DNA of 6,485 bases from an uncultured Arcobacter sp. (GTDB lineage: Bacteria > Campylobacterota > Campylobacteria > Campylobacterales > Arcobacteraceae): positions 1 through 6,485 of the forward strand of contig CAJXWI010000152.1 in assembly GCA_913062735.1 (NCBI GenBank), in the 5' to 3' direction. The notes below the pieces were generated by a model. That model ran no database searches and was not told the origin of the DNA. It saw only the letters and a program-made list of their open reading frames with translations. Position 1 is the first letter of the stretch, and each line of letters opens with the position of its first letter. This document shows positions 6,060 to 6,485 of the stretch, piece after piece. The translations under genes and the position numbers were made by a program.

Positions 6060-6175
6060 ATCGACCTTTCTAAATATTAATAACAAAAAAATAAGAATCT
6101 TTAAAAGAACTTTTAAGTTTTTTTAAAATTAGTAACATTTAGATGTTTCTTTTATCTTAGCAAAAAGATATATAT

Positions 6176-6181
6176 ATTATA
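6176..6181 (-). promoter_or_regulatory. Likely -10 box of the histidine kinase/HD-GYP operon
   Basis: The minus strand reads TATAAT within TTTAATATAATATATATATC, about 115 nt upstream of the kinase ATG. No consensus -35 lies 17 bp further up (TTATAG). A second, poorer candidate, TAAGAT, lies nearer the gene. The 271-bp gap 6060-6330 holds only this promoter region and the terminator of the upstream gene. Confidence 0.4.
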
Positions 6182-6281
6182 TTAAATCAAAGTACTAACT
6201 ATAAAATTATGAAATAAATAAGCTTGGCGTTTATTCTTGCACAATCAATAAATGAAATTTACATGAGAAGTTAAAAGAAGA

Positions 6282-6317
6282 AAAGAATGACTAAAAAAGT
6301 ATCTTTAGTCATTCTTT
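6282..6317 (-). terminator. Intrinsic terminator of the right-edge gene
   Basis: Perfect 14-bp arms (AAAGAATGACTAAA at 6282-6295 and its complement at 6304-6317) enclose an 8-base loop. On the minus strand the hairpin begins 13 nt after the stop codon at 6331-6333 and is followed by the T-rich run TCTTCTTTT. It should isolate the kinase operon from upstream transcription. Confidence 0.85.
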
Positions 6318-6330
6318 AAGGAAAGGTAGT

Positions 6331-6485
6331 TTATTTATTTAATTTTTTAATCCACAATCTGTCATATAAATCAAGAATATTTAAATAATCTTGATGATAA
6401 GTAACATTAGTAAAATCTTCATCTCCATTAAAAATTTTAGTAGCTAGCTCAACTTTTTCTTTTGTAAACACGTTGTTTAACGCTT
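6331..6485 (-). CDS. C-terminal fragment of an unrecognised protein (5' part off the right edge)
   Basis: The minus strand is open from the window edge to TAA at 6331-6333, giving 50 residues that begin ALNNVFTKEKVELATKIF and end LYDRLWIKKLNK. The composition is charged and aromatic, with no membrane helix, and looks like a real, soluble C-terminus. A strong terminator follows 13 nt after the stop, which supports a genuine gene end. I do not recognise the family from this fragment. It lies on the same strand as the kinase operon but is separated from it by 271 bp and the terminator. Confidence 0.75.
   Translation of the reverse strand, partial: ALNNVFTKEKVELATKIFNGDEDFTNVTYHQDYLNILDLYDRLWIKKLNK

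Noticed and set aside
6060..6086. Nine-residue N-terminal extension of the histidine kinase from a TTG
   Set aside because: No ribosome site precedes the TTG, while AAAGG lies 5 nt before the ATG at 6057-6059.
6224..6240. Sigma-54-like TTGGC...TTGC on the plus strand
   Set aside because: The GG-to-GC spacing is 11 nt, not the required 10, and no plus-strand gene follows; it points into the terminator at 6282-6317.

Overview
The window is strongly AT-rich, with A/T-ended codons, AAGGA-type ribosome sites and A/T-filled intergenic DNA. Together with many cytoplasmic GAF, PAS and HD-GYP signalling proteins of a familiar style, this suggests a Campylobacterota chromosome, most likely an Arcobacter-like genus. 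That assignment is inferred from composition and protein style, not from a marker gene. I see no rRNA, tRNA, CRISPR array, insertion sequence or phage gene.

Left part (1-1722). A flavin-binding protein of the pyridoxamine-phosphate-oxidase fold runs off the left edge on the minus strand. Before it come a 17-codon mini-ORF and a TetR-family repressor gene, also on the minus strand. Two near-identical palindromes of the form CTAAC-N4-GTTAG lie at 1206-1219 and 612-625, one ahead of the repressor and one ahead of the mini-ORF/flavoprotein unit. They look like the repressor's operators and define a small local regulon. Divergent from tetR is a four-helix membrane protein of the YnfA/UPF0060 (small multidrug resistance-like) family, which starts at TTG.

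Right part (1736-6059), all minus strand. A soluble GAF histidine kinase and a REC-HD-GYP response regulator form a two-gene operon with a 15-nt gap. After a 406-bp gap comes a separately promoted REC-PAS-HD-GYP protein. Both HD-GYP domains keep every catalytic motif I checked, so both are predicted cyclic-di-GMP phosphodiesterases. No GGDEF cyclase is encoded here, so the locus looks like a signal-controlled c-di-GMP degradation module. The kinase is the only visible candidate phosphodonor for either receiver.

Right edge (6331-6485). The C-terminal 50 residues of an unrecognised minus-strand gene end at a strong intrinsic terminator (6282-6317), which separates it from the kinase promoter region.

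Nothing here is clearly a new system. The best leads are the paired TetR operators, the mini-ORF under one of them, a receiver domain with an eroded loop after its phospho-Asp, and a start-less ORF remnant in the 3128-3533 gap.
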